From UBA3103 sp002365855 (GTDB lineage: Bacteria > Bacillota > Desulfotomaculia > Desulfotomaculales > Pelotomaculaceae), in the NCBI GenBank assembly GCA_030627625.1, contig DAOURR010000006.1, positions 1-53,556 of the forward strand: 53,556 nucleotides of DNA, read 5' to 3'. Below the pieces are notes generated by a model. That model did no database searches, had not been told where the DNA came from, and worked only from the letters and a program-made list of their open reading frames with translations. A program made the position numbers and the translations under genes. Within the stretch, counting starts at the first letter, position 1. Each line of letters starts with the position of its first letter. This document shows positions 33,021 to 40,941 of this stretch, one piece after another.

Positions 33021-33935
33021 ATGCCAAATCCTCCAGCAGTAACCGTCTGCCTGGCGGGGAACGTCGGCAGATACAAGTCTTCTCTACCGGTACCGCAGCT
33101 TTTGATGCGTGGTATTATGGCGGGTGCATACATTGCGGTTGGTGCCGCGTTATGTACGGTTTGTAGTACAGGAGTAGGTGCTCAATTGGGCGCCGGTTTT
33201 GGTAAATTAATCGCGGGCGCCGTCTTCCCGGTAGGCCTGATTGCGATCGTGCTCACTGGTATGGAACTATTTACCGGCGACGCGATGCTCGGACCCTTGT
33301 CGGTTCTACAGGGTAAAATCGGCTGGGGCAAGGTTCTTAATAACTGGCTTTGGGTTTATATCGGCAACTTGATTGGTTCACTGGCTTATGCTTATATGAT
33401 AGTTTGGGGTCCTTTTACCCAAGGCAACTTTGCAAACGAACCTAATGGTTTTGGTATGACCGCAGTGGCTATCGCCGTAGGAAAGACACTAACCTACAAA
33501 TCTATTGGTGGGATGGGCCTGTGGGCTTGCTTCCTATCAGCCATTGGTTGTAACTTCCTGGTTAACGTCGCTATTATGCAGGCTATTACCGCCAAGGATT
33601 TCATCGGGAAGTTCTTCGGTATCTGGTTCCCGATCATGGCCTTCGTTTCCACAGGCTTTGAACACTGTGTGGCCAACATGTATTTCCTGCCTGCCGGCCT
33701 CTGGCTGACACAGCAATTTCCAGGACTGGTTGATAAATCAACAACAGCTGCGGATGGAACAGTCACTTACTGGAATCCCCTCCTGCATAAATTCGGCGGG
33801 CTGACCTGGGGCGATGTGTGGCTTTGGAACATCATTCCGGTAACCATAGGCAACATCGTGGGCGGCATGATCTTCGTCGGTTTCGTTTATTACTTCTGCT
33901 TCAAGAATGAATTCCCGGAAGAACTCACGAAATAG
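33021..33935 (+). CDS. focA: Formate/nitrite transporter family channel (FocA-like)
   Basis: About 304 aa with six membrane helices. FNT family pentameric anion channel. The signature GFEHCVANMYFLPAGL is present, with LTGMELFTGD in the first half. Because FDH subunits follow on the same strand, formate is the likely substrate (inference). ATG 33021 (or TTG 33018) with AAAAGGGGG upstream. A GGCGCCC/GGGCGCC hairpin without T tract (33951-33971) separates it from the next gene and may set 3' processing rather than stop transcription. Confidence 0.92.
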   Translation: MPNPPAVTVCLAGNVGRYKSSLPVPQLLMRGIMAGAYIAVGAALCTVCSTGVGAQLGAGFGKLIAGAVFPVGLIAIVLTGMELFTGDAMLGPLSVLQGKIGWGKVLNNWLWVYIGNLIGSLAYAYMIVWGPFTQGNFANEPNGFGMTAVAIAVGKTLTYKSIGGMGLWACFLSAIGCNFLVNVAIMQAITAKDFIGKFFGIWFPIMAFVSTGFEHCVANMYFLPAGLWLTQQFPGLVDKSTTAADGTVTYWNPLLHKFGGLTWGDVWLWNIIPVTIGNIVGGMIFVGFVYYFCFKNEFPEELTK

Positions 33936-34005
33936 ACTTTCCAAGGAGTAGGCGCCCTACCATGGGGCGCCAACCTCCAATTAACCGAAAGGGGAGTTCT
34001 TTGTA

Positions 34006-34470
34006 ATGCGGATGTCCGTACCTGCCTACTTCTGCCTCATCTTTTTCGGAAGCCTAATCATTGCCAGCTACGCACTGAACCCTGATCCCGCCATGTTGCG
34101 TATGGCGCTGCCAATGTTCATGACGCTTGCCGTCATACCCATCCTGTTGAACATAATGAACAGGCGACAGGCAGACCGTATTGATTTGCAGGATTACAAA
34201 CTATACAAGATCAAAGATTTGTCCAAACTGAATGCCGGGGCGCCCGTTCGTCTTCGCGGAACAGTTGAGGCGTTGTCGCTACAGTGGCTTAACCGTGGTC
34301 ATTACAAAATAAATGACGGCAGTGGTAATGTGGGAGTAATGTTTTTCGCGGCTCCGCGCGAGAAAATCAAAATTGGTGATAATGTTGAAGCTGCAGGTTC
34401 CCTGAGAGCTTTTGGACTAAAAAAAGACAAAAAAGTATGGTGCGTTAAAATAAAGAAAATACAAGTTTAA
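34006..34470 (+). CDS. Membrane-anchored OB-fold protein
   Basis: 154 aa. Two N-terminal transmembrane helices (about 7-24 and 30-49), then a cytoplasmic OB-fold-like beta-barrel (about 75-150: APVRLRGTVEALS, YKINDGSGNVGVMFFA, IKIGDNVEAAGSLRAFG) of the kind found in tRNA-anti/NfeD-like proteins. ATG 34006 follows GGGGAG. Its place between a formate channel and FDH subunits is unexplained; a role in complex anchoring or assembly is speculative. Confidence 0.72.
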   Translation: MRMSVPAYFCLIFFGSLIIASYALNPDPAMLRMALPMFMTLAVIPILLNIMNRRQADRIDLQDYKLYKIKDLSKLNAGAPVRLRGTVEALSLQWLNRGHYKINDGSGNVGVMFFAAPREKIKIGDNVEAAGSLRAFGLKKDKKVWCVKIKKIQV

Positions 34471-34828
34471 CTTTAAATGTGAATCAACAAGTTGCATGAA
34501 TGTCCATTTATATAACTAACAATTGATTGACGAACGTTTTAGACAGCTGTAGGTTCGGAACCAGAGTAATGTTCAGGTTAAAGACCGCATTCACAAGGTC
34601 CGGATTCATTTTGACTGCCTGCCGGCCGGCCGGCTGTAATTAATGGTTCTTAACTCTTTTAACTGGAGTTGGATAATGCCTGAAAAGGATAATGTGCCGC
34701 AAAGCTTTGCATTGATTTTACCGGATAAGAAATAAAGCGAGCAGCGCGGCTATTATTAATTGAATGGCAGAAACCTTGAAACTACGCCCGACGGTCGGAC
34801 GGATAAAACAACGAGAGGAGGAATAGAA
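34471..34828 (+). other. Intergenic stretch before the FDH subunits
   Basis: 358 bases without a clear gene. It holds a GC-only palindrome (34622-34635, repeated GCCGGC) and a 19-codon frame at 34676-34735 with a GGAG seven bases ahead, too short to call. No recognised riboswitch and no convincing promoter. Confidence 0.5.
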
Positions 34829-35317
34829 TTGGCAACAAGTCAGTGCGGTGAACTCGCCCAAACAGACAAAGACGTAGCATTGCAGAGCCTGCTTGACCAG
34901 TACCGGGACTACAAAGGCGGACTGATACCGGTACTGCAGGAAGCACAGAACATTTACGGCTACCTGCCCAAAGACGCGCTTCAGACAATCGCCAAAGAAC
35001 TGCGCATACCGTTCAGCAAAGTTTACGGGGTATGCACCTTTTACGCCCAGTTCCACTTAAAGCCCCGCGGCCGCAACATCATCCGCGTCTGTCTAGGCAC
35101 AGCCTGCCACGTGCGTGGCGGATCCAAGATATTCGAAGCCGCCAAGGAACACCTTGGAGTGGGCCACGGCGAGACCACCGAAGATTTGCGCTTCACCCTT
35201 GAGACAGTCGCCTGCATCGGCGCCTGCGGACTATCACCCTGCATGATGGTCAACGACGAAACCCACGGCCGCCTGGTACCGAAACAGGTAGGCGGCATAT
35301 TCGACACTTATGAGTAG
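34829..35317 (+). CDS. NuoE-like [2Fe-2S] subunit of formate dehydrogenase complex
   Basis: 162 aa. Thioredoxin-like [2Fe-2S] protein homologous to the 24-kDa subunit of complex I and to HydC/HylC-type subunits. Cluster ligands C88, C93, C129 and C133 (VCLGTACHVRG and CIGACG). TTG 34829 with AGAGGAGG seven bases upstream; the longer frame from 34760 has no ribosome site. It passes electrons between the NuoF-like subunit and the complex. Operon with the next two genes. Confidence 0.93.
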   Translation: MATSQCGELAQTDKDVALQSLLDQYRDYKGGLIPVLQEAQNIYGYLPKDALQTIAKELRIPFSKVYGVCTFYAQFHLKPRGRNIIRVCLGTACHVRGGSKIFEAAKEHLGVGHGETTEDLRFTLETVACIGACGLSPCMMVNDETHGRLVPKQVGGIFDTYE

Positions 35318-35332
35318 AGGAGGTGGACAAAC

Positions 35333-37186
35333 TTGAAAAACCTTGATCAGATAAGAGAAAAATATAAAGAGCAGTACAAAGAGAAAATTGGCAAGACCCG
35401 CATCGTGGTCGGTCTAGGCACCTGCGGTATCGCCGCCGGTGGCGGCAAAGTAATGGATGCCATCAAAGAGATAGTAGCCGCCCGCGGGCTTGACGCAGAC
35501 ATAGACTTCACCAGCTGTATCGGCATGTGCTACCGCGAGCCAATGGTCGAAATCGCCTTAGCCGGCGCACCCAGCGTCATATATGGTGACATATTCGCCG
35601 ACAATGTAGAAGCGCTTATCGAAAGCCACATCGTCAACAAGACCCCCTTGTACGAACTGGCCTGCTTCCAGATACCCGGTGACGCCACACCGTACGAAGG
35701 CATCGACATCATGGACAAAGCACCATACTACGAAAAGCAAATACGCTCCGTAACATCACGTTTGGGCAGGATCAACCCCGAGAGCATCGTTGAATACATC
35801 GCCACCGGCGGCTACGAAGGAATTGAAAAAGCCCTTCAGCTCGACAGGATGGCCGTTATAGAAGAAGTCAAGAAATCCGGCCTAAGAGGACGTGGCGGCG
35901 GCGGGTTCTCCACCGGCACCAAGTGGTCATTCGTTTACGGCGCCCAAGGCGACAAAAAATACGCCGTCTGCAACGCCGACGAAGGCGACCCCGGCGCATT
36001 CATGGACAGGTCAGTATTAGAGGGCGATCCCCACTCAATCTTAGAAGGCATGATGATCGCCGGCTACGCCATCGGCGCCGACGAAGGCTATATTTACTGC
36101 CGGGCCGAGTATCCGATCGCCATCAAGCGGCTTAACTTAGCCATCGCCAAGGCCGAAGAGCACGGGCTGTTAGGCGACAACATCCTGGATTCCGGTTTTA
36201 GCTTCCGGATCAAGATCAAAGCAGGCGCCGGCGCCTTCGTCTGCGGCGAAGAAACCGCGCTTTTAAACTCCATCGAAGGTTTGCGCGGCATGCCCCGCGT
36301 GCGTCCGCCATACCCCGCGCACAAAGGCCTGTTTGGCAAGCCCACCGTATTAAACAACGTCGAGACCTACGCTAACGTGCCCTTCATCATCCGCAACGGC
36401 GCCGACTGGTACGCGGCTATGGGCACCGAGAAGAGCAAAGGCAGCAAAGTGTTCTGCCTGACCGGCAAAGTTAACAACACCGGCCTGATTGAAGTGCCCA
36501 TGGGCATTACCCTGCGCGACATTATCTTCGCCATCGGCGGCGGCATCCAGAACGACAGGCCATTCAAAGCCGTTCAGAGCGGCGGTCCGTCCGGCGGCTG
36601 CATACCCGCGGAGCACCTGGACACCCCGATCGACTATGAATCACTGGGAGAGATCGGCTCGATGATGGGTTCAGGCGGACTCGTGTGTATGGACGACACC
36701 ACCTGCATGGTTGACGTGGCCAAGTTCTTCTTGAACTTTACCCAGCTCGAGTCCTGCGGCAAATGCACACCCTGCCGCGAAGGCACCAAGCGCATGCTTG
36801 AGATCTTACAGAAGATCTGCGACGGCAACGGCGTAATTGAAGACATCGACACCCTTGACCGCCTCTGCAGAGTAGTCACGAGCTCAGCCATGTGCGGACT
36901 CGGCCAGACCTGCGCCAACCCGATTTCGTCCACCCTGCGCTACTTCCGGGACGAATACGAAGCGCACATTATCGACAAGCGCTGCCCCGCAGGAGTCTGC
37001 AACGCCCTGTTGGTCTACACAGTACTGGCTGACAAGTGCACCGGCTGCGGCGCCTGCTTGAGGGCCTGCCCGGCTGGAGCAATTACCGGTGAAAAGAAAC
37101 AGCCTCATAAGATTGATCCTGCGGTCTGCATCAAGTGCGGCGCTTGCATCCAGAAGTGCAAGTTCGACGCAATAATTAAGGCGTAA
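35333..37186 (+). CDS. NuoF-like NAD(P)H/FMN subunit of formate dehydrogenase complex
   Basis: 617 aa. N-terminal thioredoxin-like [2Fe-2S] region (about 1-110), NADH/FMN-binding core (GLRGRGGGGFSTGTKW, CNADEGDPGAFMDR, GAGAFVCGEETALLNSIEG), SLBB domain, the [4Fe-4S] motif CGKCTPCREGT, and two extra C-terminal ferredoxin clusters (CTGCGACLRACPAGA and CIKCGACIQKCKFDA). This HydB/HylB-type architecture is shared with NAD-linked and electron-bifurcating hydrogenases and FDHs. TTG 35333 after GAGGAGGTGG. Confidence 0.95.
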   Translation: MKNLDQIREKYKEQYKEKIGKTRIVVGLGTCGIAAGGGKVMDAIKEIVAARGLDADIDFTSCIGMCYREPMVEIALAGAPSVIYGDIFADNVEALIESHIVNKTPLYELACFQIPGDATPYEGIDIMDKAPYYEKQIRSVTSRLGRINPESIVEYIATGGYEGIEKALQLDRMAVIEEVKKSGLRGRGGGGFSTGTKWSFVYGAQGDKKYAVCNADEGDPGAFMDRSVLEGDPHSILEGMMIAGYAIGADEGYIYCRAEYPIAIKRLNLAIAKAEEHGLLGDNILDSGFSFRIKIKAGAGAFVCGEETALLNSIEGLRGMPRVRPPYPAHKGLFGKPTVLNNVETYANVPFIIRNGADWYAAMGTEKSKGSKVFCLTGKVNNTGLIEVPMGITLRDIIFAIGGGIQNDRPFKAVQSGGPSGGCIPAEHLDTPIDYESLGEIGSMMGSGGLVCMDDTTCMVDVAKFFLNFTQLESCGKCTPCREGTKRMLEILQKICDGNGVIEDIDTLDRLCRVVTSSAMCGLGQTCANPISSTLRYFRDEYEAHIIDKRCPAGVCNALLVYTVLADKCTGCGACLRACPAGAITGEKKQPHKIDPAVCIKCGACIQKCKFDAIIKA

Positions 37187-37201
37187 AGGAGGGAAAAGGA
37201 A

Positions 37202-39895
37202 TTGTCTAAAGTAACACTTACAATAGACGGCATTCAGATTACAGTGCCGAAAGGGACCACGGTTCTGGAAGCGGCTCAGCAGGCGGGCATCTTTATTCCC
37301 ACCTTCTGCCACGACCCCGAGCTCAGCAGGCCTGGCGCCTGCCGGATCTGCGTGGTTGATATCCCCGGAGCGCGCAATATGCCGGCGTCCTGCGTCACTG
37401 AAGCCGGCGAGGGCATGGTAGTCTACACTGACACGCCGGCGATCATAGAAGCAAGAAAAACCAACTTAGAATTACTGCTGGCCAACCACCCGGAAGATTG
37501 CCTGACCTGCCACAAGAACGGCAACTGCCGCCTGCAGGACTATGCCTATTACTACGGCGTCAGGCCCGGCGCTTTTACCGGTGAAAAGCATGATTATCCT
37601 ATCGAAGACGACAACCCCTTCATCGTAAGGGATATGAACAAGTGCATCCTTTGCAGCAAATGCATCCGTATGTGCGAAGAGATCCAGGGCAACAATGCAA
37701 TAGATTTCTCCTTCAGGGGTTTTAGTGCCAAAGTGGGTCCGGCCATGGGCACCACTCTTAGCGACACGGAGATATCCAACTGTGTATTCTGCGGCAACTG
37801 CATCGCGGTATGCCCGGTGGGCGCCCTGACCGAAAAGGCTATGCTAGGCAAGGCCCGGCAGTGGGAAGTTGAAAAAGTCACAACCACCTGCCCGTACTGC
37901 GGCGTCGGCTGCCAGTATGACTTAAACGTCAAAGACGGCAAGGTCATTGGTGTAACCTCAACTGATGGTGATGTTAACGGCCGCGCTCTTTGCGTGAAGG
38001 GGCGCTTTGGTTATGGCTTTATTCATCACCCTGACCGCTTGACCACCCCGCTGATTAAAAAGGACGGGGCGTTTGTCGAGGCTTCCTGGGATGAGGCCAT
38101 CGGCCTGGTAGCAAGCAAGTTGGGTGCAGCGAAAGATACGTACGGCCCCGATGCCGTTGCTCTTCTTTCTTCCGCCCGTGTAACCAATGAAGAAAACTAT
38201 TTAATGAATAAACTGGCCCGTGCGGTGATCGGTACCAACAATATCGACCACTGCGCACGTCTCTGACACGCTCCTACTGTCGCCGGTCTGGGGGCAGCAT
38301 TTGGAAGCGGAGCAATGACCAACTCTATTGGAGAAATTGCTGAAGCAGATTTCATTCTGGCAGCTGGTACCAACACATTTGACGCACACCCGATTATCGG
38401 TATCAAGATCAAGAAGGCAGTCGCCAATGGAGGCACCCTGGCAGTAATAGACCCGAGACTTACTGATTCAGCCAAGTTGGCGCAATATCACCTGCAGTTA
38501 AAACCGGGCACTGACATTGCCCTGTTCAATGGTCTGGCCAACGTTATTATCGAAGAGGGCCTGTATAATAAGCAGTTCGTAGAAGAGCGCACCGAAGATT
38601 TTGAAGCGTTCAAGCAAACTGTTGCCAAGTACACTCCTGACTATGTTTCCGAGATTACCAGTGTGCCTGCCGATGTTATCCGCGAGGTAGCACGCGGCTA
38701 CGCCAAGGCGAAAAACTCTACAATCCTGTATACCATGGGTATCACCCAGCACACTTGTGGAACACATAATGTTTTTTCCACTTGCAACCTGGCCATGCTG
38801 ACCGGTCATATCGGTAAAGAGTCCAGCGGTGTCAACCCGCTGCGCGGCCAGAACAACGTTCAGGGCGCCTGCGATATGGGCGCGCTGCCTGTTGTCTTCC
38901 CCGCTTACCAGCCTGTAGCTGTTGAAGCAAACCGTGAAAAGTTTGCTAAATTCTGGAATGTGGAAAAAATGCCTGACAAGCCTGGTCTGACCGTGGGCGA
39001 GATGATTGAAGCAGCCGGTAAGTCTGTCAAGGCCATGTACATCCTTGGTGAGAACCCGGTACTGTCTGACCCCGATGCCAACCAGGTTATGCACGAACTG
39101 AAAAGCCTGGACTTCCTGGTTGTACAGGACATCTTCCTGACCGAGACGGCGCAGCTGGCTGACGTAGTGCTGCCGGCCGCAAGCTTTGCCGAGAAAGACG
39201 GTACTTTCAGCAATACCGAGCGCCGGGTTCAGCTGGTGCGTAAGGCTATCGAGCCGATCGGTGACAGCAAGCCTGACTGGGAAATCATCTGCCTCGTTGC
39301 CACAGCCATGGGCTACCCGATGAGCTATGATTCACCTGAAAGCATCATGAACGAGGTTGCCAAAGTTACTCCATCCTATGGCGGGATCTCATTCGACAGG
39401 CTGGAACTTTGCGGCCTGCAGTGGCCCTGCCCGACACCAGATCACCCGGGCACCAAGTTCCTGCATGCGAATAAGTTCGTCCGCGGCCTCGGCAAGTTCA
39501 ATCCGGTTGAGCACATTCCACCTAATGAGCAGCCCGATGCCGAATATCCGATGGTCCTGAGCACAGGCCGCAGGAGATATCACTATCATACTGGAACTAT
39601 GACCCAGCGCACCGGAGCCCTGGAAGTATTCTATCCGGAAGAGTACCTTGAGATCAGCTGCGAAGACGCCGGAAAACTCGGTATCAACGACGGTGATAAG
39701 GTAAAGGTAACTTCTCGGAGAGGCCAAGTGGAAGTAACTGCTCAAATTTCCGAAAGAGTTACCCCGGGCCTGGTATTCACTTCCTTCCAGTACCCGGATG
39801 TACCGATTAACAGGGTCACCAACGCGGCGCGCGACCCCATTTCCAAAATACCTGAATATAAGGTATGTGCGGTTAAAGTAGAGAAAGTAAGCTAA
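37202..39895 (+). CDS. fdhA: Formate dehydrogenase catalytic subunit, selenocysteine-containing
   Basis: One 897-residue protein read through an in-frame TGA at 38264-38266 (Sec355, in DHCARL-Sec-HAPTVAG), the position of the active-site Sec/Cys of FdhF-type enzymes. N-terminal NuoG-like electron relay: [2Fe-2S] ligands C36, C47, C50 and C64, a CLTCHKNGNC region, two ferredoxin clusters (CILCSKCIRMC, CVFCGNCIAVC), then the [4Fe-4S] CPYCGVGC and the Mo/W-bis-MGD domain (GITQHTCGTHN, NPLRGQNNVQG, STGRRRYHYHTGTMT). Oxidises formate to CO2 or the reverse. TTG start after GGAGG. Also requires selA-D, outside the window. Confidence 0.95.
38264..38300 (+). promoter_or_regulatory. SECIS element for UGA recoding
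   Basis: Ten bases after the TGA a hairpin pairs CTGTCGCC (38277-38284) with GGGGGCAG (38290-38297) with one mismatch, exposing the loop GGTCT (38285-38289). The GGUC-type loop at this distance matches bacterial fdhF SECIS elements bound by SelB. Confidence 0.85.
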
Positions 39896-39924
39896 AAGAC
39901 GCATATTAACTGACATGTAAATAA

Positions 39925-40032
39925 AAGTCTTCTCCGAGCTTGGCTAACCTAAACTTAAAAGGGCAAGGTTGCCAGGCCGGTAGGGTGCAGGGGGAAACCG
40001 TTGCGCCTCCCATTGTGGAAAGGAGAGAGCTT
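39925..40032 (+). promoter_or_regulatory. Molybdenum cofactor (Moco) riboswitch
   Basis: P1 pairs 39925-39935 with 40022-40032 (10 of 11 positions). P2 pairs GCTTGGC (39938-39944) with GCCAGGC (39971-39977). P3 pairs GGTGCA (39984-39989) with TGCGCC (40002-40007). Between them lie GGCAAGGTTGCC and GGCCGGTAG, and after P3 CTCCCATTGTGGAAAGGAG, which I recognise as the Moco RNA motif. It starts 29 bases after fdhA, itself a bis-MGD enzyme, and is followed by a terminator. Confidence 0.75.
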
Positions 40033-40046
40033 AATTTTTTACTTTG

Positions 40047-40083
40047 AGCTTTGTCCTTTTTTTAAGGGGGCAAAGCTTTTCTT
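40047..40083 (+). terminator. Attenuator terminator of the Moco riboswitch
   Basis: AGCTTTGTCCTT (40047-40058) pairs with GGGGGCAAAGCT (40066-40077; 12 pairs including G-U) and runs into TTTCTTATT. Directly follows the aptamer P1. Confidence 0.8.
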
Positions 40084-40093
40084 ATTCAAGCTG

Positions 40094-40161
40094 GGGGTCA
40101 GGCTTGCATTATTGCACTTTATTAGCAACCTTTACTTTTGCAATAATGCAAGCCTGACCCC
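40094..40161. mobile_element. 68-bp palindromic element (REPIN/MITE-like)
   Basis: Perfect 23-bp arms at 40094-40116 and 40139-40161 around a 22-base spacer. The arms begin GGGGTCAGGCTTGCATTATT, a sequence type I associate with REP-like elements mobilised by Y1-transposases (RAYTs); that link is from memory. No transposase is present, and it is the only copy seen in the window. Inserted between the Moco attenuator and the gene at 40296. Confidence 0.6.
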
Positions 40162-40295
40162 GTTACATTCGGCAGGAGAAGCAGGATATAGAAGTGCCTG
40201 TAGAGAATATTAGTTTAAAAATATTCTTATCTGCTTTGTTCGGTTGCAGAGAAATATGTTTTAAAAATAAACTTATTGGTAAAGGGGAGATTAAT

Positions 40296-40751
40296 ATGGC
40301 GGAGAATTATGGTCTTCACTTAATGTTGGAGCAATTTCCGTGTACCTGCAAAATCGAAAATAAGCAGCGTCAAGTCATGATTAACAAGGTAACGACAGAG
40401 TTATTATCTAAAGATACCGGGATTAAAGAAGCTACGGGCATGTTTTTCTGGAGGCTGGCTGACCTGACGCCACCGTTAAGCCGAGAAGAGCAAGTAATGT
40501 TTCGCGCCTTTTACGAAGCGCAGCAGAACAGCCGGGAGCAAAAGATAGAAGGTGTTGAGCAGGCTTTCGAAATTCTTGGAATACCTGAAAAAAGACGGGA
40601 CTTGCCAAGGGAGGTACTGATAAAAGAAGTTAAATTAACTTTTTGGAAGCAATACAGTGATTTATCTCTAGATCCTGATCATTTTTATAGCAATGCACAT
40701 GAAATTGGTGTAAAAATGAGTGCTTTTAATTTTCTATGCCGAACGTTATAG
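40296..40751 (+). CDS. Unknown protein downstream of a Moco riboswitch
   Basis: 151 aa from ATG 40296 with AAAGGGGAG at 40281-40289; the frame is open to 40194 but the upstream part lacks an RBS. Mostly helical and soluble, with a CTC pair in QFPCTCKIENK near the N-terminus and aromatic motifs MFFWRLADLTPPLS and TFWKQYSDL. No family recognised. Being the first gene after a Moco riboswitch/terminator and adjacent to a Mo/W formate dehydrogenase, it may serve molybdopterin or FDH maturation (inference). Confidence 0.75.
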   Translation: MAENYGLHLMLEQFPCTCKIENKQRQVMINKVTTELLSKDTGIKEATGMFFWRLADLTPPLSREEQVMFRAFYEAQQNSREQKIEGVEQAFEILGIPEKRRDLPREVLIKEVKLTFWKQYSDLSLDPDHFYSNAHEIGVKMSAFNFLCRTL

Positions 40752-40781
40752 GCTGTACACTACTGAATTATTCTTTTTTCT

Positions 40782-40825
40782 ACCGGGCCAGCTTTGTTAA
40801 TACAATTACTTGCCCGGTTATTATT
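40782..40825 (+). terminator. Terminator of the unknown gene
   Basis: ACCGGGC (40782-40788) pairs with GCCCGGT (40812-40818), followed by a T-rich tail (TATTATTT). Confidence 0.65.
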
Positions 40826-40840
40826 TAGTTTAACTAGCAA

Positions 40841-40873
40841 GACTGCCATAACCGGTTAGCCTTGTCTTTTTTT
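40841..40873 (+). terminator. Second hairpin with T run before cobQ
   Basis: AAGAC (40841-40845) pairs with GTCTT around an inner self-complementary TAACCGGTTA, followed by seven T residues. With the terminator at 40782 it isolates cobQ from upstream transcription; it could also be a cobQ leader attenuator. Confidence 0.5.
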
Positions 40874-40941
40874 AGGAGGAATTTAGCAGTAGCGGTAGAA
40901 TATTAAATTTATCGAATAAATGTGTATTTTGATAGGGGTGG

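Noticed and set aside
34622..34635. GCCGGC-repeat palindrome
   Set aside because: No loop or T tract and low complexity; likely chance in a GC-rich patch.
34676..34735. 19-codon frame with GGAG upstream, possible leader peptide
   Set aside because: Too short to support, no attenuator hairpin set or regulatory codon run follows.
38264..38266. In-frame stop suggesting fdhA is a pseudogene or two genes
   Set aside because: The codon is TGA at the catalytic position, similarity continues in the same frame, and a SECIS hairpin follows; selenocysteine explains it.
40001..40213. 70-aa frame downstream of fdhA
   Set aside because: It runs through the Moco aptamer, its terminator and the palindromic element, and has no coding character.
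40841..40935. A B12 riboswitch upstream of cobQ
   Set aside because: No B12 box or GGGAA/GCCACTG-type words are present; only terminator-like hairpins are seen.
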